Shown piece after piece: positions 31,966 to 39,046 of a DNA stretch of 53,780 nucleotides. The stretch is taken from assembly GCA_001805055.1 (NCBI GenBank), contig MHDZ01000062.1, positions 1-53,780 on the forward strand, given 5' to 3'. Position numbers and translations under genes: made by a program. Below the pieces are notes generated by a model. It did not search any database, was not told the DNA's origin, and saw nothing but the letters and a program-made list of their open reading frames with translations. Numbering within the stretch: position 1 is the stretch's first letter; each line of letters opens with the position of its first letter. The stretch comes from Nitrospirae bacterium GWC2_57_13. Its GTDB lineage: Bacteria; Nitrospirota; UBA9217.

Positions 31966-32926
31966 TCTGTTCCCAATTCCAGGCCGTTCTGATGATATAT
32001 TCGAGGTCATCGTGACGGGGCTTCCAATTCAGTTGTTTTCGCATCTTTGCGCTGTCAGCGACGAGCAATGGCGGATCGCCTGTTCGGCGGCCGGAGACGT
32101 CCACCTTAAAATCGAACCCCGTGACCTTTTTAGCCATTTCCAGGACTTCCTTGACTGAATAGCCGTGTCCATACCCGCAATTGAAAATATCGCTTCCTGA
32201 GCCTTCTGCGAGGTATTCCAGAGCTAGGATATGGGCCGCTGCAAGGTCATCGACATGGATGTAGTCCCTGATGCAGGTGTTGTCAGGCGTGGGATAGTCC
32301 GTTCCGTATATAGAAATGCTTTCCCGTACCCCTTTTGCCGTCTTGAGGGTGAGGGGAATGAGGTGGCTCTCGGGCTCATGCCGCTCCCCTATCCTGCCCT
32401 GCTCATCAGCGCCTGCGGCATTGAAATACCGCAGTGAAATGTACTTCAGGCCCTGAGAGGCTGAAAGGTCCTGCAGGGCCTCTTCGACAAAGAATTTTGA
32501 CCGACCGTAAGGATTGATCGGCTTGAGAGGGGCAGTTTCAGGTATGGGGACCGATCCAGGCGTTCCGTAAACTGCTGCAGTTGAGGAAAAAATAAAGGTC
32601 CTGACATCATGCCTGAGAATGGACTCCAAGAGCGCCAAGGTGTTGCCCGTGTTGTTCCGGTAATATTTTGCCGGCTCCCGGACCGATTCTGCTACCTCGA
32701 TGAAGGCTGCAAAGTGCATGACCGCATCAGGCCGGAAATCAACAAATGTCTGATCAAGGGTCTGAGCGTCGGCCAGGTCTGCAATGACGAGCCGGCCGTG
32801 CAGGACCGCATTGCGATGGCCCTTTGAAAGGTTATCATAGACGAGGATGTCGTGGCCATACTCGCCGAGCTGCTTGACCACGTGGCTGCCTATGTACCCT
32901 GCCCCGCCGGTGACGAGGATCTTCAC
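31952..32926 (-). CDS. galE: UDP-glucose 4-epimerase
   Basis: Interconverts UDP-glucose and UDP-galactose with bound NAD. Extended SDR of 324 residues: TGGAGYIGSHVV, FSSTAAVYG, catalytic YGRSK (Tyr-x3-Lys) and YFNAAGAD. GTG 32926 with AAGGA upstream is the start. The C-terminal codons (KAHS and stop) fall within the heptad array, so the natural tail may have been replaced. It supplies UDP-galactose, plausibly for core or O-antigen. Confidence 0.95.
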   Translation of the reverse strand: MKILVTGGAGYIGSHVVKQLGEYGHDILVYDNLSKGHRNAVLHGRLVIADLADAQTLDQTFVDFRPDAVMHFAAFIEVAESVREPAKYYRNNTGNTLALLESILRHDVRTFIFSSTAAVYGTPGSVPIPETAPLKPINPYGRSKFFVEEALQDLSASQGLKYISLRYFNAAGADEQGRIGERHEPESHLIPLTLKTAKGVRESISIYGTDYPTPDNTCIRDYIHVDDLAAAHILALEYLAEGSGSDIFNCGYGHGYSVKEVLEMAKKVTGFDFKVDVSGRRTGDPPLLVADSAKMRKQLNWKPRHDDLEYIIRTAWNWEQKAHS

Positions 32927-33008
32927 GCTTTCTTATCCTTATTTATCACAGGTATCGATATTGCTACACAAAATGGAAAACCAGGTGAACCGTGAACAGC
33001 TCTTATCC

Positions 33009-33425
33009 TCATATCAAGGCCGCCACGGCCTGTGAGAAGCGGCGGAGATCTTCAAGATCATTGTGAAGTATTTCGTATACGGCGCCATAATCGATCTTCC
33101 AGTACATATGAACGAGCAGATTTCTGAATCGTGCCGTCTTCTGCAGTTTTTCTGATAGTTCTCGATTTATGATACCAGCTTCGGAAAGGATGGTAAAGCA
33201 TTCCGCATACTCTTCGGGAACCCGCTTGAGCTGCTTTGCCGCAATGTGATAGCAAAGACCGAGCGCCGCTTCGATGGCAACTAAGAGGCGATAGGAGGCA
33301 ATATCCTGCAGGTCTCGGTCCGTGAGGAATTTTTCTTTTGCTGATGCCTTTATCCTTTCAAGTCGCTCAAGGGAATCCTCGATCTCCTGGCATCGGGTAC
33401 GGACGAGTTCCTCATTGATCATCAT
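33009..33425 (-). CDS. HepT-like HEPN toxin (DUF86)
   Basis: HEPN-domain protein of 138 residues, an all-helical RNase toxin family. The catalytic RX4HXY motif is intact: Arg101, His106 and Tyr108 in RNLLVHMYWKID. In characterised HepT/MntA pairs the antitoxin nucleotidyltransferase modifies that Tyr with AMP. The start overlaps the MNT gene by four bases (ATGA), so the two are translated together. It is the downstream gene of the pair. Confidence 0.85.
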   Translation of the reverse strand: MMINEELVRTRCQEIEDSLERLERIKASAKEKFLTDRDLQDIASYRLLVAIEAALGLCYHIAAKQLKRVPEEYAECFTILSEAGIINRELSEKLQKTARFRNLLVHMYWKIDYGAVYEILHNDLEDLRRFSQAVAALI

Positions 33426-33841
33426 GAAGCGAATGCCTCCTTGGTGCTTCGCCGAAGGATCGGGCGTATGTCGAGATATCGCCTGACAGTATCTTCAACG
33501 ACCTGGGTATATACTTCCTCGTCCCGTATGAACAGCAGCCTTCCTTTGATCACATGATAAAGAAACGACGACGGAGCGCCGTTTAACACCGTCACCTCAA
33601 CGGGGATGTGCACCTGCCTGCTCAGGTTATCCGATAAATCCAGAGCGTAGAGCAAAGCCGGGCTTTTCCTCGCATCGGACAGATAAACGCCCACGTCGAC
33701 ATCATGAATGGGAAGGTCATCAGTAAACGATCCGAACACATAGGCAAAGGCGATCTCTGGCCGAGCCTGCAGGACGAAGGAAATACTTTTCGTCACGTCG
33801 TCTTTGCGGTTATTCGAAAGGTGAAAGGTTTTCAGTTTCAT
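33422..33841 (-). CDS. MntA-like nucleotidyltransferase antitoxin
   Basis: Minimal nucleotidyltransferase of 139 residues. The active-site motif GSF...DVDV (Gly37, Ser38, Asp47, Asp49) is present, with eight residues rather than the more usual ten between GS and DxD. By family knowledge it AMP-modifies and silences the HEPN toxin encoded immediately downstream. A second MNT/HEPN pair ends 18 bases upstream, so the two systems are in tandem. Confidence 0.82.
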   Translation of the reverse strand: MKLKTFHLSNNRKDDVTKSISFVLQARPEIAFAYVFGSFTDDLPIHDVDVGVYLSDARKSPALLYALDLSDNLSRQVHIPVEVTVLNGAPSSFLYHVIKGRLLFIRDEEVYTQVVEDTVRRYLDIRPILRRSTKEAFAS

Positions 33842-33859
33842 GCGCGAACCTGTTTTTTT

Positions 33860-34289
33860 CTAGCGCCGGTCTCCGGAGAGTGCCTTTTCAATCTGGACGA
33901 GGAATTTTTCGACCTCATCAAGCTTCGTCAGAGTTTGTTCACAGATCGATCGAGCGTCGATTCGATCATAATCGTGAGCAAGAAAATTACGGAACCCGGC
34001 TATCTTGGCAAACTCAAAAGCAAACCGTGGCTCCAGTACCCCGCTTTCGCCAAGTATATCAAACGTTTCCTGATATGAATGGGGCATCCTGAGCCTTCTG
34101 AGTTTTATGGCCATCTCCGCAAGTACGATACATGCATCCGCCATGAGATACAGGTAGTGGAGCGGGCCGCCGCGGTAAAGAGGATCAACGGCAAATCGGT
34201 CAAGGCAGTCGCCCTTTATCGAATGGATGAATGCAACATGTTCCCGGATTTTTCCGATCTTATACGATCTTATAAAGGATTCGTTCCAT
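33860..34289 (-). pseudogene. HepT-like HEPN toxin, frameshifted by a 10-bp tandem duplication
   Basis: Second HEPN toxin. Its natural start is ATG 34289-34287, overlapping the upstream MNT stop by one base. Translation reads MERILYKIV and then meets TAA because CGATCTTATA is present twice in tandem (plus strand 34255-34264 and 34265-34274). Removing one copy restores a continuous frame (MERILYKIGKIREHVAFI...) through GGPLHYLYLMADACIVL to the end at 33860. The RX4HXY motif (FRNFLAHDYDRID) is intact downstream. As it stands only a 94-residue fragment from an internal ATG (34144) could be made. The duplication is the only lesion seen. Confidence 0.8.
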
Positions 34290-34693
34290 CAGACACCCAT
34301 CATCGCAAGACGCTGTGTCTTGAAATCAATTGTCTGGTGAAGAATTTTCAGCTCGTATTCCTCTCTTGCATCTGGATTGGCATCGTAGATGACCACGCCG
34401 TGGCGCACGATTTCATCCAGGAGCATGAGGTTTATTGTTGTGTTCAATACCAATGCATCCACGTCGTTTCGCTTCAATGCCCTGCACATGTCGGCGTGCA
34501 AGGAGAGCTTTATATCGAAAGCCGATCTGCACCCTTTTGGTGAAAGGAAAACGGCTATATCGATATCACCCGATGGATACGTCGTACTCCGCACCGTGGA
34601 GCCGAAGAGATACGCAAAGGTGACGACATCACCGTATTTCTCAAATACAGGGGGCAGAACGTTTTTAATTTTGTTGATGTCCTTAGCGGTCAT
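34289..34693 (-). CDS. MntA-like nucleotidyltransferase antitoxin (second pair)
   Basis: Minimal nucleotidyltransferase of about 134 residues with a canonical GSX10DXD motif (GSTVRSTTYPSGDID), followed by the usual helical tail. It is the cognate antitoxin of the frameshifted HEPN gene directly downstream. ATG 34693 with GGTAAG upstream is preferred; an in-frame GTG two codons earlier (34699) is possible. The antitoxin frame is intact although the toxin is broken, as expected if the toxin was lost first. Confidence 0.82.
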   Translation of the reverse strand: MTAKDINKIKNVLPPVFEKYGDVVTFAYLFGSTVRSTTYPSGDIDIAVFLSPKGCRSAFDIKLSLHADMCRALKRNDVDALVLNTTINLMLLDEIVRHGVVIYDANPDAREEYELKILHQTIDFKTQRLAMMGV

Positions 34694-34884
34694 ATGCACT
34701 TACCGTGCGCTCATGAATAGATTCTTCGGAGCCTTTTTTGATTTTCATCGGTCGTTTTCCAGGTCTGTTCCGCGAGCGCGAACGCCGACCGGTTCGTTAT
34801 GGAATCCTAGCGTACCAAGACTGTTACAATAGGTTGATAATACCCGATTTCATTCGGAATGTAAAGAATCGGGAGGTCGAAATT

Positions 34885-34990
34885 TGGAGGAAGCGAGGAA
34901 CAGGGGATTGAGGACAGAGGGTTTGAACTGTGCACCATGCTCTCTGCACTATGCATTCATTACCTGTCCCCACATGCGCTCTGCGCCAGG
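34885..34990. repeat. Heptad repeat element within the 34.7-35.1 kb gap
   Basis: Purine-rich heptads (GGAGGAA, GCGAGGA, ACAGGGG, ATTGAGG, ACAGAGG), the core GTTTGAAC, then GTGCACC, ATGCTCT, CTGCACT, ATGCATT. It occupies much of the 432-base gap 34700-35131; the region 34700-34884 shows no recognisable feature, and the rest holds an epimerase remnant. Confidence 0.65.
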
Positions 34991-34994
34991 CAGA

Positions 34995-35135
34995 CTACAG
35001 CGTCCTGACCACATTGCTCCCGAGATATCCTGCCCCGCCGGTCGAGTACCGCCGGCAGCCTGCAGTGCAATCGACAGCGCGAGACCCGGCTGTCCGGTAT
35101 AAGTAGGACGAAGACGGGGTGACGAGGATATTCAA
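34995..35135 (-). pseudogene. 5' remnant of an NAD-dependent sugar epimerase with a 78-bp insertion
   Basis: On the reverse strand TTG 35135 (overlapping the heptosyltransferase stop) reads NILVT, then 26 foreign codons (35119-35042), then GGAGYLGSNVVRTL and TAG at 34997. Together NILVT and GGAGYLGSNVV are the NAD-binding start of an extended SDR such as GalE. The rest of the gene is absent and heptad repeat sequence follows. The insertion is 78 bases, so the 46-codon frame stays open. Confidence 0.6.
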
Positions 35136-36217
35136 TGTCGTATCTCCCTGGGGTGGATAGACGCTGACAGCATTCCCTCCACTTCAGTGATGACCTCTTC
35201 CACGGTTACTTTAGAAAAACATTCAGGCTTTCCTCCGCTCCTGTCGTAGCAGTCTCCAACGTGGCAGGCGGGACAGGTGTCCCTGATGATCGTCCTGACC
35301 AACGGTGCAAGCGGGTACCATTCACGCGTAACGTGGTAGCCGATGATCAGCGTCCTGGCACCAACGGCTCCGGCAATATGGCCCAGGCCGCTGTCGTTCC
35401 CGAGGAACAGGGCGCTCTTTTGTATTGCTACGGCCGTTTCGAGGACGCGCAAGCTCCCCACAAGATCGATGATATTTGGATGGCCAGGAGGAGGCTCTTT
35501 TTGTAGAGCAGCCCAATCCTGACGTGAACCAAGCAGAATGACTTTTTTACCTTTTTGTGCGAAGTGATGGGCAACCTGCCAGAAGCGCCCGGGACCCCAG
35601 GTCCTTCGCATATCAGCGGCAAAGGGGGCGAGCGCTAGGATCTGGTCTCCCGGTCCTATCCCCTGATCGGCATACTGTTTTTCAACAGCGATCCTTTCAG
35701 CTTCAGAGACGTACATCTCGATCCAGGGATCATGGACCTGCATGCCGTCAAGGACCAGAAGGTCGAGAAAACGCTCAGCGATATTTTTCTGAACGGGTTC
35801 ACTACCGGTCTTCGTAAGCAGGAAGCCGCGAAAATGATTTGCATATCCCACACGTTTCCGAGCACCGGTCAGAAAGGCAAACACGGCATGCCGGAACTTA
35901 GTTCCGAGAACATAAATGGTATCGTAATGCATGCTTCTGAAGCGACTGATGAATCTGGCCTTATCGAGGCAGCCATAAGCTCCGCCGATCTTCAGATAAT
36001 CCATGTCCAGGAGATGGATGTCCCTGATATGCGGATCATGCTTGAATATTTCAGCACCGATGGGGCTGAAGGCCCCCACGTCGATGGCTGCATCGGGACG
36101 GTTCCGAGCAAGGTTTTTAATAAAGGAGGTGCAGGAAACGTGGTCCCCTATCCCCTTGGCCCCAAAGGTCATAACGAGAAAGGAATGCTTTGCAGTATGC
36201 GGGCTATTAGTCTTCAT
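35132..36217 (-). CDS. Glycosyltransferase family 9 (heptosyltransferase-like)
   Basis: About 361 residues resembling LPS heptosyltransferases. The N-terminal VMTFGAKGIGDHVSCTSFIKNL is the family's first strand and loop; the C-terminal half has FLGNDSGLGHIAGAVGARTLIIGY, the donor-binding region. A cysteine-rich CPACHVGDCY lies near residue 328. ATG 36217 is preferred, because the longer in-frame start at 36232 is within heptad repeat DNA. The gene probably once led into an epimerase gene that survives only as a remnant. Donor and acceptor are unknown. Confidence 0.75.
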   Translation of the reverse strand: MKTNSPHTAKHSFLVMTFGAKGIGDHVSCTSFIKNLARNRPDAAIDVGAFSPIGAEIFKHDPHIRDIHLLDMDYLKIGGAYGCLDKARFISRFRSMHYDTIYVLGTKFRHAVFAFLTGARKRVGYANHFRGFLLTKTGSEPVQKNIAERFLDLLVLDGMQVHDPWIEMYVSEAERIAVEKQYADQGIGPGDQILALAPFAADMRRTWGPGRFWQVAHHFAQKGKKVILLGSRQDWAALQKEPPPGHPNIIDLVGSLRVLETAVAIQKSALFLGNDSGLGHIAGAVGARTLIIGYHVTREWYPLAPLVRTIIRDTCPACHVGDCYDRSGGKPECFSKVTVEEVITEVEGMLSASIHPREIRH

Positions 36218-36335
36218 GTAAGCTGTCAGCAATCAGCGGTCAGTAATGAAAATGAGCTACGAACTATCAGCTGTAAGTATTCAGCTATCAGCTTATTCAC
36301 ACCATGCCCCATGCGCTATGCACTGTGCGATTTTG
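36218..36335. repeat. Heptad repeat array between heptosyltransferase and methyltransferase
   Basis: GCTGTCA, GCAATCA, GCGGTCA, ... GAGCTAC, GAACTAT, CAGCTGT, AAGTATT, CAGCTAT, CAGCTTA, then CACCATG, CCCCATG, CGCTATG. It fills the gap between the two reverse-strand genes. Confidence 0.7.
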
Positions 36336-36338
36336 CTG

Positions 36339-37010
36339 CTACCCCATTGGCAGGAACTTGATCGCCAGCGGATACCACATCCCTATATATTGCTTCTTCC
36401 TGCTGTTAAAAGGCGTAGTCGCCCTTCCATAGGCGTTCTCGCACCGCAGAGGGCTTGATTCGATACGTTCGGGATAGAAGCGCGTGAAACCGGAAACCAA
36501 CCGGTTCATGGTCCTCGTGGTGAGCTGATGCTCGAAATAATGGATCACGGGATGGAATTCGAAAGTAGTGACAAAGGTCTTCCCGCTGAAATGCCCGTTA
36601 ACAGACCGTATGATCTCGTCTCGGACCTCTTCGGGCACATGTTCGAATACCGATATGCACGAAATATGCGTGATTTCTTTTGTAATAACCCTGGGGAGCG
36701 TGTCGGCGGTCGCGTGCTGCCGTATGCATTCGACATTGGGAATCCGGGCGGTATCCTCGGACTGGTCCTCGTCCAGGATGACCACCTTCTTCACAAAAGG
36801 GGCGATCAGCTTGGCGAAGAACCCCTTCCCTCCCCCGATATCCAGGACAACGGCATCAGGCGTCAGCTCCAGCATCTCCGCTGCCATGAGGTACTCCCAG
36901 AACCGCTGGCTGATCTTTCCTCCCCCGAACACGTTTCCATCCCATTCGGCCGGATGCTCTCGTGATCCGTACATGGTCCAGAGTCTCTTTTTTATAGCGG
37001 CCGTCTGCAT
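36339..37010 (-). CDS. Class I SAM-dependent methyltransferase
   Basis: About 223 residues with SAM motif I VLDIGGGKG (55-63) and an acidic LDEDQ after the second strand. It resembles UbiE/Methyltransf_11-type enzymes; the substrate is unknown, and surface-polysaccharide modification is suggested by neighbours. ATG 37010 has GGGAGG just upstream; the in-frame GTG 37022 includes that site and is less likely. It is transcribed after manB with about 20 bases between. Confidence 0.72.
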   Translation of the reverse strand: MQTAAIKKRLWTMYGSREHPAEWDGNVFGGGKISQRFWEYLMAAEMLELTPDAVVLDIGGGKGFFAKLIAPFVKKVVILDEDQSEDTARIPNVECIRQHATADTLPRVITKEITHISCISVFEHVPEEVRDEIIRSVNGHFSGKTFVTTFEFHPVIHYFEHQLTTRTMNRLVSGFTRFYPERIESSPLRCENAYGRATTPFNSRKKQYIGMWYPLAIKFLPMG

Positions 37011-37030
37011 TCTTCCTCCCACGTGCTACA

Positions 37031-38491
37031 TTATCCTTTACCCTGGGCCGACAATTTTGCTACTGCCTCGTTTACGTGCTGTTCCATCAGCCTCCTGATA
37101 GCACCGAGTGATCCCTGGTCCTGTGCTTCGAACCTGAGGACCAGAACGGGCTGCGTGTTCGAAGCACGGACGAGCCCCCAGCCCTTCTCGAAGACAGCCC
37201 TTACACCGTCAACCGTTATGATATCCTTCGGCTTCAGCAGCAGACTATCACCTCTGAGAAAAACTTTCTTCACGGACTCAACAACGGAAAATTTCACGGC
37301 ATCCGGACAGGCCACACGGATCTCAGGGGTGTTCAGCATCTGCGGAAGTTTCTCGCCCAGGGAGCTGAGCGTCACGGCAGGATCACGGACTTTTTCCTTT
37401 TTGAGCAATTCCACGAGGCGGCAAGCGGCATAAATGGCGTCGTCGAAGCCGAAGAAGCGGTCCGCGAAGAACAGATGGCCGCTCATCTCGCCTGCCAGAA
37501 CTGCGCCCGTCTCCTTCATCTTTGCCTTGATCAGCGAGTGGCCCGTTTTCCACATGATGGCGTTTCCGCCGTGCGCGCGAATGTCGTCATACATGGCCTG
37601 CGAGCACTTGACCTCCGAGACGAAGGTCGCGCCGGGACGTTCCTTTAAGATGTCCCTGGCGAACAGGATCATCAGCTGGTCGCCCCACAGGATATTCCCG
37701 TTCCCGTCCACAACACCGATCCGGTCGGCATCCCCGTCAAAAGCCATTCCCACGTCGGCCTTGTGCTGCTGAACCGTCGCGATCAGCGTCTCAAGATTCT
37801 CCGGCTCCGTTGGATCAGGATGGTGGTTCGGAAACGTGCCGTCGGGCTCTGAGAAGAGTTCTATCACCTCACAGCCCATTGCACGAATGGCCTCAGGAGC
37901 TGCCAGTCCAGCGGTGGCGTTTCCTGCATCCAGGACGACCTTAAGCGGAACCTCATGATGCTGGGTGAAGGCCTTCTTCAAGCACGATATATATTCCGGC
38001 ATGATGGGGCGCGATACAGCACGCAGCTCATCGTCTTTAGCTTCACTACCTGTACCCCACGAGCTACGATTTGTATTTGCTCTTTCTTCCGCTATCCTTT
38101 TAATATTCTGTATCTCTTCACCGTAGATTGTGCTGGTGCCTACGCAGAGCTTGAAGCCGTTGAATTCGGAGGGATTATGGCTTGCGGTAATCATCACACC
38201 CGCATCCGGCTTAAGGTGAAAGAGCGAAAAATAAAGCGCCGGAGTCGGGCAGAGCCCGATGTCGATGACCTCAATACCCGATTCCACGAGGCCTTTTGCG
38301 AACGCATCTCGGATGCGGGGAGAACTCAGCCGCATATCATACCCGACGGTAACGGTCCTGGCCTTGAACGGCTTGAGGTATTCACCAAATGCCCGGGCAA
38401 TGGCCAGAACAGAGGGATCTGCCAGGTCTGTATCGGCAATGCCGCGGATGTCGTATTCGCGGAAGATGTCAGGATTGAAGATTCGGCTCAT
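37031..38491 (-). CDS. manB: Phosphomannomutase/phosphoglucomutase
   Basis: Interconverts hexose-6-phosphate and hexose-1-phosphate, giving mannose-1-phosphate for GDP-mannose. The catalytic phosphoserine Ser104 is in ITASHNPSEFNG; the metal loop FDGDADRIG and the sugar loop GEMSGHLFF are intact. At 486 residues it exceeds the usual 450-465. The excess is at about residues 138-160 (ANTNRSSWGTGSEAK...), where the DNA (38012-38080) contains a CACGAGCTACGA heptad-like stretch. The start ATG itself lies in a CTATGAGC heptad with no ribosome site visible upstream. Confidence 0.92.
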   Translation of the reverse strand: MSRIFNPDIFREYDIRGIADTDLADPSVLAIARAFGEYLKPFKARTVTVGYDMRLSSPRIRDAFAKGLVESGIEVIDIGLCPTPALYFSLFHLKPDAGVMITASHNPSEFNGFKLCVGTSTIYGEEIQNIKRIAEERANTNRSSWGTGSEAKDDELRAVSRPIMPEYISCLKKAFTQHHEVPLKVVLDAGNATAGLAAPEAIRAMGCEVIELFSEPDGTFPNHHPDPTEPENLETLIATVQQHKADVGMAFDGDADRIGVVDGNGNILWGDQLMILFARDILKERPGATFVSEVKCSQAMYDDIRAHGGNAIMWKTGHSLIKAKMKETGAVLAGEMSGHLFFADRFFGFDDAIYAACRLVELLKKEKVRDPAVTLSSLGEKLPQMLNTPEIRVACPDAVKFSVVESVKKVFLRGDSLLLKPKDIITVDGVRAVFEKGWGLVRASNTQPVLVLRFEAQDQGSLGAIRRLMEQHVNEAVAKLSAQGKG

Positions 38492-38582
38492 AGCTCGTAG
38501 CTCGTAGTACAGATCCGCTCATAGCTCATGGCGCATAGTGAAAACCAGCTATCAGCTACGGGCTGCATGCTATGAGATTCCC
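38484..38582. repeat. Heptad repeat array between the S23 gene and manB
   Basis: GCTCATA, GCTCGTA, GCTCGTA, ... GCTCATA, GCTCATG, GCGCATA, ... GCTATCA, GCTACGG, GCTGCAT, GCTATGA. It overlaps the manB start codon at one end and the last codons and stop of the S23 gene at the other. Confidence 0.75.
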
Positions 38583-38948
38583 TTCTTTAATGGAATTTAT
38601 TAAGCTGGAAATCATTTTTCCGATTACACCGCCGTCTATCTTAATCCTCTGAATATCTTCCATGGAGATCCATTCGTTTTTGTGAAAGATGATGAGCTGA
38701 GTGATAGACTCATACAAGGAGCCCCGGGCAATGTAAAGAAAATGGACGAACTCCTTCTTTGAATATCGTCCCTTGCCTTCTGCAATATTCGCAGCGATGG
38801 AACTGGCAGCAGATTCACAGTTTTCAATCAGTCTATAATGTTTACGGTCGGTTTCAATCTTTTCTGTTAAGCGAATGACGTTACTGGCAAATTCAACCGC
38901 TTTTTTCCAAACCTCCAGGTCCTCAAAGCTGAATTTTGCTTCCTGCAT
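38556..38948 (-). CDS. Four-helix bundle protein (S23 / 23S rRNA-intervening-sequence family)
   Basis: 130 residues with the family blocks FEDLEVWKKAVEFA near the N-terminus, SAASSIAANIAEGKGRYSKKEF in the middle and FLYIARGSLYES. It is a small helical protein, pentameric in known structures, first seen within 23S rRNA intervening sequences and also common as a free gene in variable regions. Its function is not known. A clear AAAGGAGA ribosome site precedes ATG 38948. The C-terminal residues (IACSP) are encoded by heptad repeat DNA. The gene sits between manB and manC with heptad arrays on both sides. Confidence 0.85.
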   Translation of the reverse strand: MQEAKFSFEDLEVWKKAVEFASNVIRLTEKIETDRKHYRLIENCESAASSIAANIAEGKGRYSKKEFVHFLYIARGSLYESITQLIIFHKNEWISMEDIQRIKIDGGVIGKMISSLINSIKEGNLIACSP

Positions 38949-38954
38949 CTGTTC

Positions 38955-39046
38955 TCCTTTTTGCTTCGACCCACGAGCTATGAGCCATCAACTATGAGTT
39001 ACGAGATGTCCCCCATGAGCTATCAGCTATGAACTATGAGCTTTTC
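38955..39046. repeat. Heptad repeat array between manC and the S23 gene
   Basis: ACGAGCT, ATGAGCC, ATCAACT, ATGAGTT, ACGAGAT, ... ATGAGCT, ATCAGCT, ATGAACT, ATGAGCT. Its end supplies the stop codon of manC (AGC TCA TAG on the reverse strand). Confidence 0.75.

Noticed and set aside
34289-34543. Plus-strand open frame 34079-34543 across the MNT/HEPN genes
   Set aside because: No family resemblance or ribosome site; it lies opposite genes with clear catalytic motifs on the reverse strand.
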